Source: Akkermansia muciniphila
Lineage (GTDB): Bacteria > Verrucomicrobiota > Verrucomicrobiia > Verrucomicrobiales > Akkermansiaceae
DNA: 64,000 nucleotides
Direction of reading: 5' to 3'
Assembly: GCA_945890645.1 (NCBI GenBank)
Contig: CAMDCV010000013.1
Span: forward strand, 29,384 to 93,383
In this document: positions 36,217 through 46,700 of the stretch, piece by piece
How the letters are laid out: each line of letters opens with the position of its first letter
How positions within the stretch are numbered: position 1 is the first letter of the stretch
Position numbers and translations under genes: made by a program
The notes under the pieces: model-generated
Told to the model about the DNA's origin: nothing
Databases searched by the model: none
The model's input: the letters and a program-made list of their open reading frames with translations, nothing else

Positions 36217-39200
36217 ATGCTCCCATCACCCAAATATCTCCTCGCTCTAACAGCACTTTTCTTGTTAGCGCCACTTCACGCCGCCACCTTCGAGGAACAA
36301 CGTGCCACCGCCGCCGCCTCATTAGAAACGCAATCGGAGCAAGCCATTCTCGACCTCCTCACCGCAGGCATCGCCGAGAACAAACCCGCACCCGCCGTCG
36401 CCCTTGCCAGCGAATGGCTGCGTCGCAATCTCCCGAAAAATCCCACCCTTCTTTTTCAAGCCGCGCGTGCCTCCGAGCTCTCTGGCGAAATCAAAAACGC
36501 CGTCTCTTTCCATCAGCAAGCTCTCAAGCTGGCCGATCCCAAATCCCCCGAAGCCGGTGAGTCCATCACTGCGATCCACATCCTTCTTGTCTACCGACTC
36601 GAAGACACCGCAGGAGCATACGCCTTCGCCCAAAACGAAGCGCAAAAACTCACCGTCAATCCGCGCTTTCGCCAGTTCGACCGCTGGTTTCTCGACCAAG
36701 CCAAAACCCGCAACGACCGCAACGCCTTTGCCACTCGTCTCCTCGCTCTGGGAGCGCCGACGTCCTCGTCGGCATCATCTTCCGATCAAATCCTCGCCCT
36801 TCACGATGCCGATTTAAAATGGCTTCTCGATTCCATCCGCGCCGTCCGTTATGACCAGAAGCCAGACCGCTTCACAGCAGATTTCACCACCACCGTCAAA
36901 GCCCTCGCTGCTGCCATCACTTTCGATGAGGAATACCGCCTCCTCCTCGATTGGGCTGTCTCCGTAAAGGCATATAACATGGCAAAAATCGACGGTAAGG
37001 AAGTCGCCCCTCCTATTTCTGAAGCAAAAGCCCTCCTCGAAAAATTTCCTCGTTACGCCGCCTTAGTTCAGACCGATTGGGCGGGTGGTAGTAATAGCCG
37101 CTACTATCGCGACGAACCCAAAAAATATTGGTCTCACGAGACTGAAGCCAAGCTCGCCCCCATCCGCGCCGCACTCACCAAACTCGCCCCACTCGAGCAA
37201 GCGGATCTCCTCCGCACATGGAGCACCAATTATTACGACAGCGGCCCGCAACTCATCGCACCCGCGGAAGTCCCTGCCTTCATCCTCGCCAATAAAGAGT
37301 TAGTCAATCGTAGAACCGGGCCGATTCTGACCTTCGAACTCGATAAAATCACTCCTGCTCAAGCCACAGAACTCGCCCCCCATCTCGCGCTCAATCCCTC
37401 CCCAGAAGCCTCTGTCATCTGCGCCCTCGCCGCTGCTGGTGCCACCAAAGATTTGGACAAAGCTATCACAGCCTTCCTTGGTACGGAAGCATGGCGCCTC
37501 GACCGCACCGAACTCGATGGCCGTCTCGCTGACCGCCTATGGCACATGACCGGTCGCCCCGGCAATGTCGCTAAGCGCGATGAAGTCGTAGCCAAATCGA
37601 AAGCACTCGCCGCCTCTATTCCCGCTCAAGACGCGGAAAACCAGTTCATCCCTCTTCTTAACGATTTCCTTTCCCCTGCGCCAAAAAATCCAGCACTCCG
37701 TAATCGTCTCGTCAAGATTATCAATGACTCGCCCGACCTCATTTCCGCAGCTCTTGCCGATCCCCGCCTCGAGACGCAACTGCTTGTCCGCGATGCCATC
37801 CTCGCTGATCTCGGCAACCCTAACGGAGCTCTCAAAACCAAGGCCAATAAAAAGCGCAATAACATCCCCAAACCCGTCGACTCCCACCCGCTCGAACCCG
37901 ACCTGCGCAAAGCTCTCACGGACTCTCTCGCTCAAAACAAACTCGAAAGTTGGCTCGTCACCGCTTGGGTCAGAACGCTCAACGCGAATATCACCCCCGA
38001 ATCCACCGCACTCGCCGAAACCCTCCTGAAATCTCCCGCCTTCACCGCGCTTTCCTACGAAGCCCGCCAAGCCCTCCGCAGCTATGCCCCAGAAAAATCC
38101 CTCACTCCTGCGCAGCTCGCCATTCGCAATGCCGCGAACCCTGCTCTCGCCAGCGCCGATCTAACAGCTCTTCCCGCCACCGCAGATGCTCCAACCGCCA
38201 TCGCCGCCCTTTCCAAAGCGATCGAAGCCGCTAAAAAATCCCCGATCTTTTTCGAAATCCAAGGTCTTGATAAACTCGCCGCCATTCCTGAGGAAGCATT
38301 CTCCAACGAAAATCTCCAGCTCCTTATCGTGGATTTGGTCGATAACAAACTCGCCATCACACCCTCACAACTTTTCAGCGAACGCCTCTTTAACACCCTC
38401 GCCAAACGCAACAGCCCCAACGAACTCCTTCGCACCTCCGGCTACCTCTGGAAAAACGTCGCCACTTATCACCGCACCTACCCGGCCATGCTCACGCTCG
38501 CCGAGTCCTCACTAGAATCCAACTCCTCCGTCGCCTACGCCTTAGCCCTTGATGGCCTGGGCTCTATCGAGCGTCATGCGGGGGGACACACTTGGTTCAA
38601 AAAAGAAACCGACATCCCGCGCCTCAAATCAATCCGCGGTAAAGCCGCCTCCAAGCTCGGCCTCATTGTCATCCCCGTAGCCCCCACTCATCCGTCCTAC
38701 CCCATCTACCAGGCGCAAGCCGAATGGATGTCGGGCAACGAAGATAGCGCTTGGAAACTCCTCGACGCGAACTGGGAACCTTTCGTCACCACTCACCGCG
38801 AATTGTCGATTCCCTTCCTCATGTGGACGCTCCAACGCACCATCTTCGGTCGCGATGAAGCTCGCCAAGAGTTTCTTGCCAAGTCCCTCCTCGCCTGGGC
38901 GGCCGATGCCAACTCGCCACTCACCCCAACGGAAAAAGCCACCATCGAGCTTTCCTACGGCGACATCGCCCTACAGCGCGGCCAAGTTCGCCAAGCCCAC
39001 GAAATTTACACCCGTACCCGCGAGAATCCCGCCTACGCTCAGCTTCCCATCCGCCACGAAGCTTCTCTCCGCCGAGTCCGCGCTGAGCGCATCGCGAAAA
39101 ATTACGATGCCGCTCTCCAAACTCTCACTGATCTCGAACTCGAACGCGTCCCAGAAATTTGGACGGAAGTTCGCTTCGCTCGCGCCGAAGTTTATTTCGA

Positions 39201-42200
39201 CCGTGAGGATTTTGATGATGCGAAAGACGATGTCGATTCCATCTTAGCCCGCGACCTGAATCACGCGGACTCCCGCATTCTGTTAGGGAAAATCCAGCTC
39301 AAGCGGCAGAAACTCATGGAGGCCACCGAGGTCGAACTAGGCTCAGCCTCCGGCCAGAAAAACCTCGTCCCCGGCGAGCGTTTGAAAGTCACCCTTAGCG
39401 ATCCCACCCTCGCCGTTTCCGGTGCAGGCACCGAGATCGAGGTCGTCGTCTGGGCAACTTCCGGTGATAAGGAAACGTTTTTCCTCCGCCAGTTTGGCGA
39501 CGAGAAAACCAAGTTCCGCGGCGAAGTAGCCACCGCCCTGGGCGCGCCCAACCCCGGTGATAGCACACTCCAAGTCATCGGCAATGATGAGGTCTTCTAC
39601 GCCTATTCTGAGCGCTTCCGCGAGAAGATGAACAACATCGACGAAAAACGCGGGGGACCGATCTTTATTGCCTCGGACGCCCTCATCATGGCTTCTGCTC
39701 GCAAGCTCCTCACCGAGGCTGAGCAACGCAGTGCAGACATGCAAATCATCATGGAGGAAATTGGCGCAGGCCAGAATAGCGAAGCCGCTGCCAAAGCCCG
39801 TATCGCCTCAGGAGAGGTCACTCTCGATCACGAACGCCATATTGCCACGATCGTCAAGCCCGGTAACCCCATCCACGTCCGCGTCTCGGATTTCGACCGC
39901 AGCCGCACCGCCGAAATCGACGAACTCACCGTCAGTGTCAGCGCTACCAGCGGCGATTCCGTTTCCCGTGTGAACCTGAAGGAAACATCAAGCCACACCG
40001 GCATTTTCGAGGGCACCATCCCCACCACCGGCGCGCAGGCCAGCGCTTTCGCACAAAATTCGGAACCCGGTCGAACGCCGAACATGGTCATCAGCCCACT
40101 GACAAATTACCCGGCATGGCGTCCCGTCCCGCTCAAGGGAATCACTCCCGATTTTACCGTCGATCTCAATGACAACCTCCCGCTCGGCGAACTCACCATC
40201 ACCGCCCGCGAACCCGGTGCCGCCCTGAAAAAATTCGTCGTCCAGACCGCCATGAACCCGTCCGACTGGACAAGCGTTGGCACTTTCCCGGCCAGCAAAA
40301 TTTCCGTAAAAAACCCATGGAAACCCTCCGTCACTGTCGTCAGTGAGGATGCCCTCAAGAGCGACCGCGGCGCACGCTCGGTTTACGAACTCGATACCCT
40401 CCGCAGCCATCTATCCAGCGGTTGGCTCGCTCACATGCCGGACATGGCGATCGCCCAAAACGTCACTGGCGTTACCACCGCGCTTCCTGCCTCCATCCTC
40501 ACCGATGTCCCATGGAAACGCGCTAACAACCAACCGAACCCCGCTGTCGTCGTCCGTTTCCAAGCCTACTTCCACGAAAAGGAAAACGTCACTCGCCGCT
40601 TCGCCCTCGACCTAGGAAAAATTCCTGACCCCAAAAACAATAAAGTGGAACCCGCCGAGTTCCTTATCGCCATCAATGGCAAGGTGATCACCACTAAAGG
40701 AGAACCTCAACTCCAAGGTGAAATCAACCTCCAACCCGGCATCCACAAGATCGAAATATGGGCCACCGGTTGGCTCAACTTCATTGGCTTCGGTCGCGAT
40801 GTAAAACTCCGAGCCAACCTCATCAACCCAGAAAATCTCACCGATTGCCCAGACACCTTTTTCGATCCCTCCACCTTTCCGCCCGCCTCCCTCGATCACC
40901 GCAACGCCGCCGCCACCTCCGTCACCGCTAACGCCGATGCCACCGAGTTCACTGTCAAGTTTGCCGCAGATTCCCGCGCTCGTCTGATTCGTCTCCTGCT
41001 AGTCGAGAGCGCTGGAACCGCCCCCGCACTCAACAGACTCGCCCTTAGCAAACCCGACGGCGTGAAAATCCTCCCCGTCGCCAACGACTTTGCCGACCTC
41101 AACAAAAACGACACGCTCGAAATTCTCACCGGCGATAAAATTTCCGTCCGCTATGTTGATGATCGCTTTATCACGAAAGCCCGCGAGCGCCACGAACGTT
41201 TCCTCGATGTCTCCTTTACCGATGCCCGCGCTGAGTTTGCCGATATGGCACCGCGCTTCGATTCCCGCCATAACGAAGATCGTCCTTATTACGAAAAACT
41301 ATTGCGTTTCCTCCACGACAAACCGCTCGCCCTCGCCATCCACGATGCCGATATGGACTCCACCGTCACGCCGGACAAAGTAAAAGTTTCCCTCGAAACC
41401 TCCACTGGCACGAAAGAATTCGAAGCTACTGAAACTGGCGATTCCACCGGCATTTTCAAGCTCACCGTAACTCCCGTTTCCGGCGCACCGAAAAAAGAAG
41501 GTGAGATCCAAGTCCCCGAAGCTGGTACCATTACCGCTCGCTACATGGATCAGGAAAACAACCGTCCCGGTGTCCCCACACCGCGCATCGCCGTCATCAG
41601 CCACGCCGCCTTCACCGAGCCACAGATCCTCCTTTCCCACGCCACCGTCACATCCATCGAAGGGCAGGGGGTTGCCGGCTCACTCCACCACGGTTTCGAG
41701 CGCCGCGACGAGAAAATAGCCGACATTGCTGTCGAGTCCATCAGCGCCTCATGGAAGGCTGATCACGCACTGCTCCCCACGACCAAAGTTCCCGAGGGAG
41801 GCTTCCAAGCCATCGTCGGTCAGCGTATGTATCTGGAAATCATCGCTCCGCAAATGGCCTTGGGCATTTCCTCTACAGTCGAAGTTTTTGCCCAGACCGA
41901 TCAAGGTCGTCGCACAGCCGGGAGCACTTCTGAAGGTTTTGATAAAAAAGTTCCAGGCACGCTGCTGTTGGAGGCCAATCTCAATGCTTTTAAAGGTATG
42001 GGCGATGCATGGCGCGGCGTTCCGACATTGCCCATCTACCAGGCTACCCCAGTCGTGGGCTTCGGTGAAAATCCCACCCTCGACCGTTTCTTCGTCACCG
42101 TCCCACTCATCCTTGGCATCCTTCCCGAGGTTGGTGCTATGACTTTCCAAGAACGCTACGAACTTGTCAAAACCATGCGCGAATCTCTCGATGATTCACA

Positions 42201-43710
42201 AAGTATCGATCTCAACCCCAATGGCCTCGTCGTCCGCCCCGGTGAAAAAGTCCACATTGGTTTCCGCTATACTGCCCCCGATGGCTCGGAACAATGGGCG
42301 ACTGCTTCCGCAAAAGTCGTCACCCATCCGGCGTTCGATCTCATGTCCGCCGATCATCGCGCAAGCGTTACCGCTGCCTATGTAGGAGAAAATCTTAACC
42401 TTCGTGTCGTCGACCCCGGCGCCGATCTAACGGATGCTTCCGACACCGTCAAAGTTCTCGTCCAGGCGAAATCTGGCGCGAAGCACACCGTTGAACTGCA
42501 CGAAAGCGGCACCCACACGGGCATTTTCAAAGGTTCCTATCAGCTCGCCTACGCCGGATCCAACGCTGCGCCTGCGTCACCACCGGCTGGCACCGAGCCC
42601 GCCCCCTACGATGTCCGCGCCAATGGTTTTCCCGTCATTTACGGTGACACCATTGCGGCCCGTTATACCGATGCTAATGGCGTGAAAACCGCTATCCGCA
42701 TGGTCACCATCAGCAAGGGGGCGGACGGCACCATAGAGCCATTCTCGAAAAAATACGACGACCCTGAGATTGCCAAACGCACCCAGTTTTCGCTCGCCGA
42801 GGCTTACCTCGAAGTCGCAAAACGCCGCCGCAAGCTGGGCGAAAACGAAGCGGCTGATCTCGAGTATAACACTGCCAAGCAACTTCTCTCCGGTGCCATG
42901 GATCAGTTCAACGATCCCACCACACGCGCCCATGCCGAGTATCTGCTAGGCAGCCTCACCATGGAGGAGGCCGATTCCACCGATGACGCCGAAATTAAGG
43001 AAACTCGCTATCGTGCCGCACTCAGCCGTTTCATTAACGTCACCGGCAGCTACTCGGAAACGGTACACGCCGCTAAAGCGCAATACCAGATCGCCACCAT
43101 TTACGAACGCCTTAAGGAACCGGAAATCGCCGCGCAAGAATACGTCAAGCTCGCCTATAAATACCCCGACTCCGAACACCTCGCCGTCTCCATGGCGCGC
43201 CTCGGCACCCATTTCTTGAAGAAAGCCTCGGAATATGAAGCAAAAGCGAAGCCTCTCCTTGAACAAGCCGAAACCAACAAAGACGCCGCGTTCGAGGGCG
43301 AAGCGATGATGAAAATGGCCGTCGCCGAATACCTCAAGACCGCTCAAATATTCGGACGCCTTCAGGAGCGATTCCCCACCGATCCTCTCGCCGGTCAAGC
43401 GGGTCTCCGCGCCGGACAATCGTTCATGCGCGCTAATAAGCACCAAGAAGCGGTCGATGCCTTCAAGCGCGTCATCGCCGAGCCATCCTACGACGGAAAA
43501 ACCATTCGCGCTCAGGCCATGTATTGGTCGGGCATGAGCTACCAGGCTCTCCGCCAACCGATGGCCGCCTACTCGCACTTCAAGCGCCTCACTTACGATT
43601 TCCCCGAAAGCGAATGGGCGGCCTTCGCCCGAGGTCAACTTTCCCAAGAGGGTATGTTGAATCTGGAAGATAAACTTGAGCTGGAACGACTGGAGGGCGA
43701 AAAACAATGA
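36217..43710 (+). CDS. giant secreted TPR/Ig-like/PA14-like protein A
   Basis: ATG 36217 starts a clean signal peptide (PKYLLALTALFLLAPLHA); 2,497 residues. Residues 1 to about 1,040 are TPR-like helices. Four acidic Ig-like modules begin near 1,050 (VPGERLKVTLSDPTLAVSG), 1,215 (PIHVRVSDFDRSRTAE), 1,709 (DADMDSTVTPDKVKVSLET) and 2,060 (LRVVDPGADLTDASDTVKV), most ending in ET/ES...TGIFxG. Between the second and third lies a PA14-like part (about 1,440-1,560, with LQPGIHKIEIWATGW). TPR units close the protein (about 2,180-2,497). Its stop overlaps the next start as ATGA. A REP-like palindrome is embedded near residue 180. It looks like a periplasm- or surface-spanning scaffold. Function unknown. 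Confidence 0.8.
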   Translation: MLPSPKYLLALTALFLLAPLHAATFEEQRATAAASLETQSEQAILDLLTAGIAENKPAPAVALASEWLRRNLPKNPTLLFQAARASELSGEIKNAVSFHQQALKLADPKSPEAGESITAIHILLVYRLEDTAGAYAFAQNEAQKLTVNPRFRQFDRWFLDQAKTRNDRNAFATRLLALGAPTSSSASSSDQILALHDADLKWLLDSIRAVRYDQKPDRFTADFTTTVKALAAAITFDEEYRLLLDWAVSVKAYNMAKIDGKEVAPPISEAKALLEKFPRYAALVQTDWAGGSNSRYYRDEPKKYWSHETEAKLAPIRAALTKLAPLEQADLLRTWSTNYYDSGPQLIAPAEVPAFILANKELVNRRTGPILTFELDKITPAQATELAPHLALNPSPEASVICALAAAGATKDLDKAITAFLGTEAWRLDRTELDGRLADRLWHMTGRPGNVAKRDEVVAKSKALAASIPAQDAENQFIPLLNDFLSPAPKNPALRNRLVKIINDSPDLISAALADPRLETQLLVRDAILADLGNPNGALKTKANKKRNNIPKPVDSHPLEPDLRKALTDSLAQNKLESWLVTAWVRTLNANITPESTALAETLLKSPAFTALSYEARQALRSYAPEKSLTPAQLAIRNAANPALASADLTALPATADAPTAIAALSKAIEAAKKSPIFFEIQGLDKLAAIPEEAFSNENLQLLIVDLVDNKLAITPSQLFSERLFNTLAKRNSPNELLRTSGYLWKNVATYHRTYPAMLTLAESSLESNSSVAYALALDGLGSIERHAGGHTWFKKETDIPRLKSIRGKAASKLGLIVIPVAPTHPSYPIYQAQAEWMSGNEDSAWKLLDANWEPFVTTHRELSIPFLMWTLQRTIFGRDEARQEFLAKSLLAWAADANSPLTPTEKATIELSYGDIALQRGQVRQAHEIYTRTRENPAYAQLPIRHEASLRRVRAERIAKNYDAALQTLTDLELERVPEIWTEVRFARAEVYFDREDFDDAKDDVDSILARDLNHADSRILLGKIQLKRQKLMEATEVELGSASGQKNLVPGERLKVTLSDPTLAVSGAGTEIEVVVWATSGDKETFFLRQFGDEKTKFRGEVATALGAPNPGDSTLQVIGNDEVFYAYSERFREKMNNIDEKRGGPIFIASDALIMASARKLLTEAEQRSADMQIIMEEIGAGQNSEAAAKARIASGEVTLDHERHIATIVKPGNPIHVRVSDFDRSRTAEIDELTVSVSATSGDSVSRVNLKETSSHTGIFEGTIPTTGAQASAFAQNSEPGRTPNMVISPLTNYPAWRPVPLKGITPDFTVDLNDNLPLGELTITAREPGAALKKFVVQTAMNPSDWTSVGTFPASKISVKNPWKPSVTVVSEDALKSDRGARSVYELDTLRSHLSSGWLAHMPDMAIAQNVTGVTTALPASILTDVPWKRANNQPNPAVVVRFQAYFHEKENVTRRFALDLGKIPDPKNNKVEPAEFLIAINGKVITTKGEPQLQGEINLQPGIHKIEIWATGWLNFIGFGRDVKLRANLINPENLTDCPDTFFDPSTFPPASLDHRNAAATSVTANADATEFTVKFAADSRARLIRLLLVESAGTAPALNRLALSKPDGVKILPVANDFADLNKNDTLEILTGDKISVRYVDDRFITKARERHERFLDVSFTDARAEFADMAPRFDSRHNEDRPYYEKLLRFLHDKPLALAIHDADMDSTVTPDKVKVSLETSTGTKEFEATETGDSTGIFKLTVTPVSGAPKKEGEIQVPEAGTITARYMDQENNRPGVPTPRIAVISHAAFTEPQILLSHATVTSIEGQGVAGSLHHGFERRDEKIADIAVESISASWKADHALLPTTKVPEGGFQAIVGQRMYLEIIAPQMALGISSTVEVFAQTDQGRRTAGSTSEGFDKKVPGTLLLEANLNAFKGMGDAWRGVPTLPIYQATPVVGFGENPTLDRFFVTVPLILGILPEVGAMTFQERYELVKTMRESLDDSQSIDLNPNGLVVRPGEKVHIGFRYTAPDGSEQWATASAKVVTHPAFDLMSADHRASVTAAYVGENLNLRVVDPGADLTDASDTVKVLVQAKSGAKHTVELHESGTHTGIFKGSYQLAYAGSNAAPASPPAGTEPAPYDVRANGFPVIYGDTIAARYTDANGVKTAIRMVTISKGADGTIEPFSKKYDDPEIAKRTQFSLAEAYLEVAKRRRKLGENEAADLEYNTAKQLLSGAMDQFNDPTTRAHAEYLLGSLTMEEADSTDDAEIKETRYRAALSRFINVTGSYSETVHAAKAQYQIATIYERLKEPEIAAQEYVKLAYKYPDSEHLAVSMARLGTHFLKKASEYEAKAKPLLEQAETNKDAAFEGEAMMKMAVAEYLKTAQIFGRLQERFPTDPLAGQAGLRAGQSFMRANKHQEAVDAFKRVIAEPSYDGKTIRAQAMYWSGMSYQALRQPMAAYSHFKRLTYDFPESEWAAFARGQLSQEGMLNLEDKLELERLEGEKQ
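36751..36773. repeat. REP-like palindrome inside giant gene A
   Basis: GGAGC followed by a 7-bp arm GCCGACG, loop TCCT and CGTCGGC. It adds the low-complexity peptide GAPTSSSAS in frame, where the paralogue (giant gene B) has no matching sequence. It shares the GGAGCGCC flank with the element at 59736. Confidence 0.6.
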
Positions 43711-46700
43711 TCTTCAACACAAATAAAGCCGCATCCGCGATGTTTCGTATCTTTTCCATTCTGCTGACCTTGGGTTGGGCTTCGGCTGCTCCTCTGGACG
43801 ACCGCATCACGGCCTTCAAGGCCGCTCCCACCCAAACGGAATCCGCCGTTTCCGAAATCCTCGCGCTCGGTCTATCAGAGAACCGCTCGGCTATTGCTTT
43901 CGCAGCCGTTAAACCATGGCTCGCTGATAATGCAGCGGATTCCGCCAAATTTCTTTTCTTGGCCGCACAATCCGCCGAGTTTGCCGGAGAATGGCGGCCA
44001 GCGGTTAGCTTTTATCGCAAGCTTCTGAAACTGGAAAATCTCGATGCCTCCACTGCCGCAATCGCAGCACCCAGTTGCTACCGCCTGCTCATCAACCACC
44101 TTGGCGATGCGGATTCCGCCTATCTTTTGTTGCGTGAGGAAGGACTCCGTCTTCGCCCCTTCGGAACCAACCGCCAATTTGATGCCTGGTTTTTCGCCAA
44201 AGCCAATGAGCGCAAGGATCTCACTTCCACGGCTATGTGGCTCGCCACGATTTATCAAAGCGATGAGCCCCGCGAAGCCTATGAACCAGTTCTCACTGCT
44301 CTCCTCGCGGATTTGGAATCCTACACCTACAACCAACCTCAGCTGTTCACCCAGCTAAAGGCACTCGCCTCCGCGAAGCACACCAGCCCCGTCCAAAAGG
44401 CAAGGATTGAATGGGCCATCGAAATGGTTCCCGTGGCGAATCAAATGGCGGAACTCCTCAACGCGAAAAAACCACTGCCTGATGACCTCGTGACTGCACC
44501 TTTGCAGGCCGCTAAACAACTCATCGCGGTAGCACCTTATGAAGGATCTATCGCCGTTGCAAATGGTTGGATGCACTTCAGCGCCGGCGACTCCGGTTTT
44601 TTCGCCACCTTTGTGAATCCACGCCGCGCGGAAAAGGCCGCGCCCATCCTCGCCGCTCTTAAAACGCTACCAGTAGAACAAGCCCAAGCCATCATCAATC
44701 TGCAGGTTCCGTTCGCAAAAAACCGCAAGATCGTTCCCTACCTCATTTCCCAGGAGGAATACAAAGCCCTCATTACAGTTCGACCCGAACTTGCCACCGC
44801 GCCCAAGCCGCCTCAGCCACCAAAAAATCAAAAGGCTGACCCAGCCAATGCCAACGATCCAGCGCTGGCCATTTCACGTGAATTGCTGGAACTTCCCCAA
44901 AATGCGGATCCTATAGCCGTCGAAACTGCTTTCAGAACCGTCTTCGAACGCGCCGCTAAAGCGCCCGCCGCTTACACGATTTATGGTCTTGATTCCATTG
45001 CCAAACTTCCCACGTGGTCGGATCCATTGCGCAAATCCATTTATTCTCTCTTCAACGAACGAGCACCCGTCGGCGTCTATCCCAAAAAACAAGGGTACGA
45101 ACAACTCGCCCTGCGCGTGATCAGCGATGCCACCACTACGAATCGCTCAGCTCAACTCCAAACCATTGCCGCCGGACTCTGGTCTGCTGCTGCCGCTACG
45201 GAAGATCAACGCACTTACGCCGCAGCAGATGCCTTCGCCAAACTCGCCGCAAATTCACTGAAAGAGGGCAACGCCTCGCTCGCCATGACCTTGGCTCGTT
45301 GTGGAACGCAGTCCATCGCCGCGCGCGCTCCCACCGATGCCAAACTGACCGAAATTCTTACAAGTCTTCGCAACACCGCTGGACTGGCCGCAGCAGCAGT
45401 CGGGGCGGTGGAAATCACCGTCGATGAAACCGATCCCGCTTATCCGATCTATAAATCCAACTCCGAATTTGCCGCGGGAAATTTCGACTCTGCCTGGCAG
45501 CTTTACCTCGCCCACACCAATCAGCTCGCCGCCGTCCTCCGCTCTCTTCCCGTCAATTACGCGTTCTGGCTTTTGGAGAAATCCATTGAAGCCGACCGCA
45601 GCGACGAAGCCGAAAACCTCATCAAGGAACTCACCATCTGGTCGCGCCAAGCCGAAGGCACTTTTAGCCCTGCCCAAGACGCCCAACTCAAGATCGCCTA
45701 CGCCGACCTCGCCTTCCGCAAAGGAGCCCTCCCCACCGCCCGCGCTTGGTATCTCAAGGTCGCCGAAGCCGCAGAATACCAAGGAACCGAAGTCCAACTG
45801 ACCGCTGCCCTTGGTTCGGTCACCGTCGATCGCGTTTCGAAGAATTTCGGTGCTGCCATGACGGAACTCGACAACCTCATGAAGCTCCCCAATCCGGAAT
45901 TCCGCAAAAAAATCCGCTACGCCCGCGCTGAGGTGCTAATGGATCAGGAAAGCTTCGCCGAGGCCTTGGAGGAAATCGAACAGGTCCTCCGCCAAGAACC
46001 AAAACACCCGGACGCCCTCATCTTACGAGGAAAAATCCACTTCGAGATGCGCAAGCTCGTCGAAGCCAGCGAGATCGAACTCGGACCATCCCAAGACAAG
46101 ACCATCATCGTCCCTGGTGAAATGGTGAAGATCAACCTCCGCGACCCCACCCTCAATGTCTCCGGCATCGGCACCGACATCGAGGTGGAAATCTGGGCGA
46201 AGTCCGGCGATCGCGAGCGCGTCCTCCTCTATCAACTCGGCGACAGCAAAGAGAAATTCCGCGCCGATGTCGCCACCGCCCTGGGCGCACCTACCCCTGG
46301 AGACAAAATCCTGCAAATCCTCGGCGACGACGAAATCCGCTTCGGTTACTCGCAGCGCTTCCGCGCGAAGATGAAAGACCTACCCGCCGATCCCGAGATC
46401 GTCATCGGCGTCGCCTCGGATGCGGCGCTCTCTTTTTCCGCTGGAGCCTTCCCGCCGCGCGAAGGCGAGCGCCGCCTCAACATCGAGGAGCTCGGAATTT
46501 CCTCCGCCCAGGCCGCCCTCGGCACCCGCACCGTCCGTCCCGGCAACCCGGTTTACATCCGCGTCACCGATCCCGACCGCAGCCTCACCACTGGCGACGA
46601 TCAAATCAACGTCAGCCTGCAAACCTCCAGCGGCGATGAAATCCGCCAGCTTGCCCTCAAGGAAACCTCTCCGTTCAGCGGCGAGTTCCAAGGCATCGTC

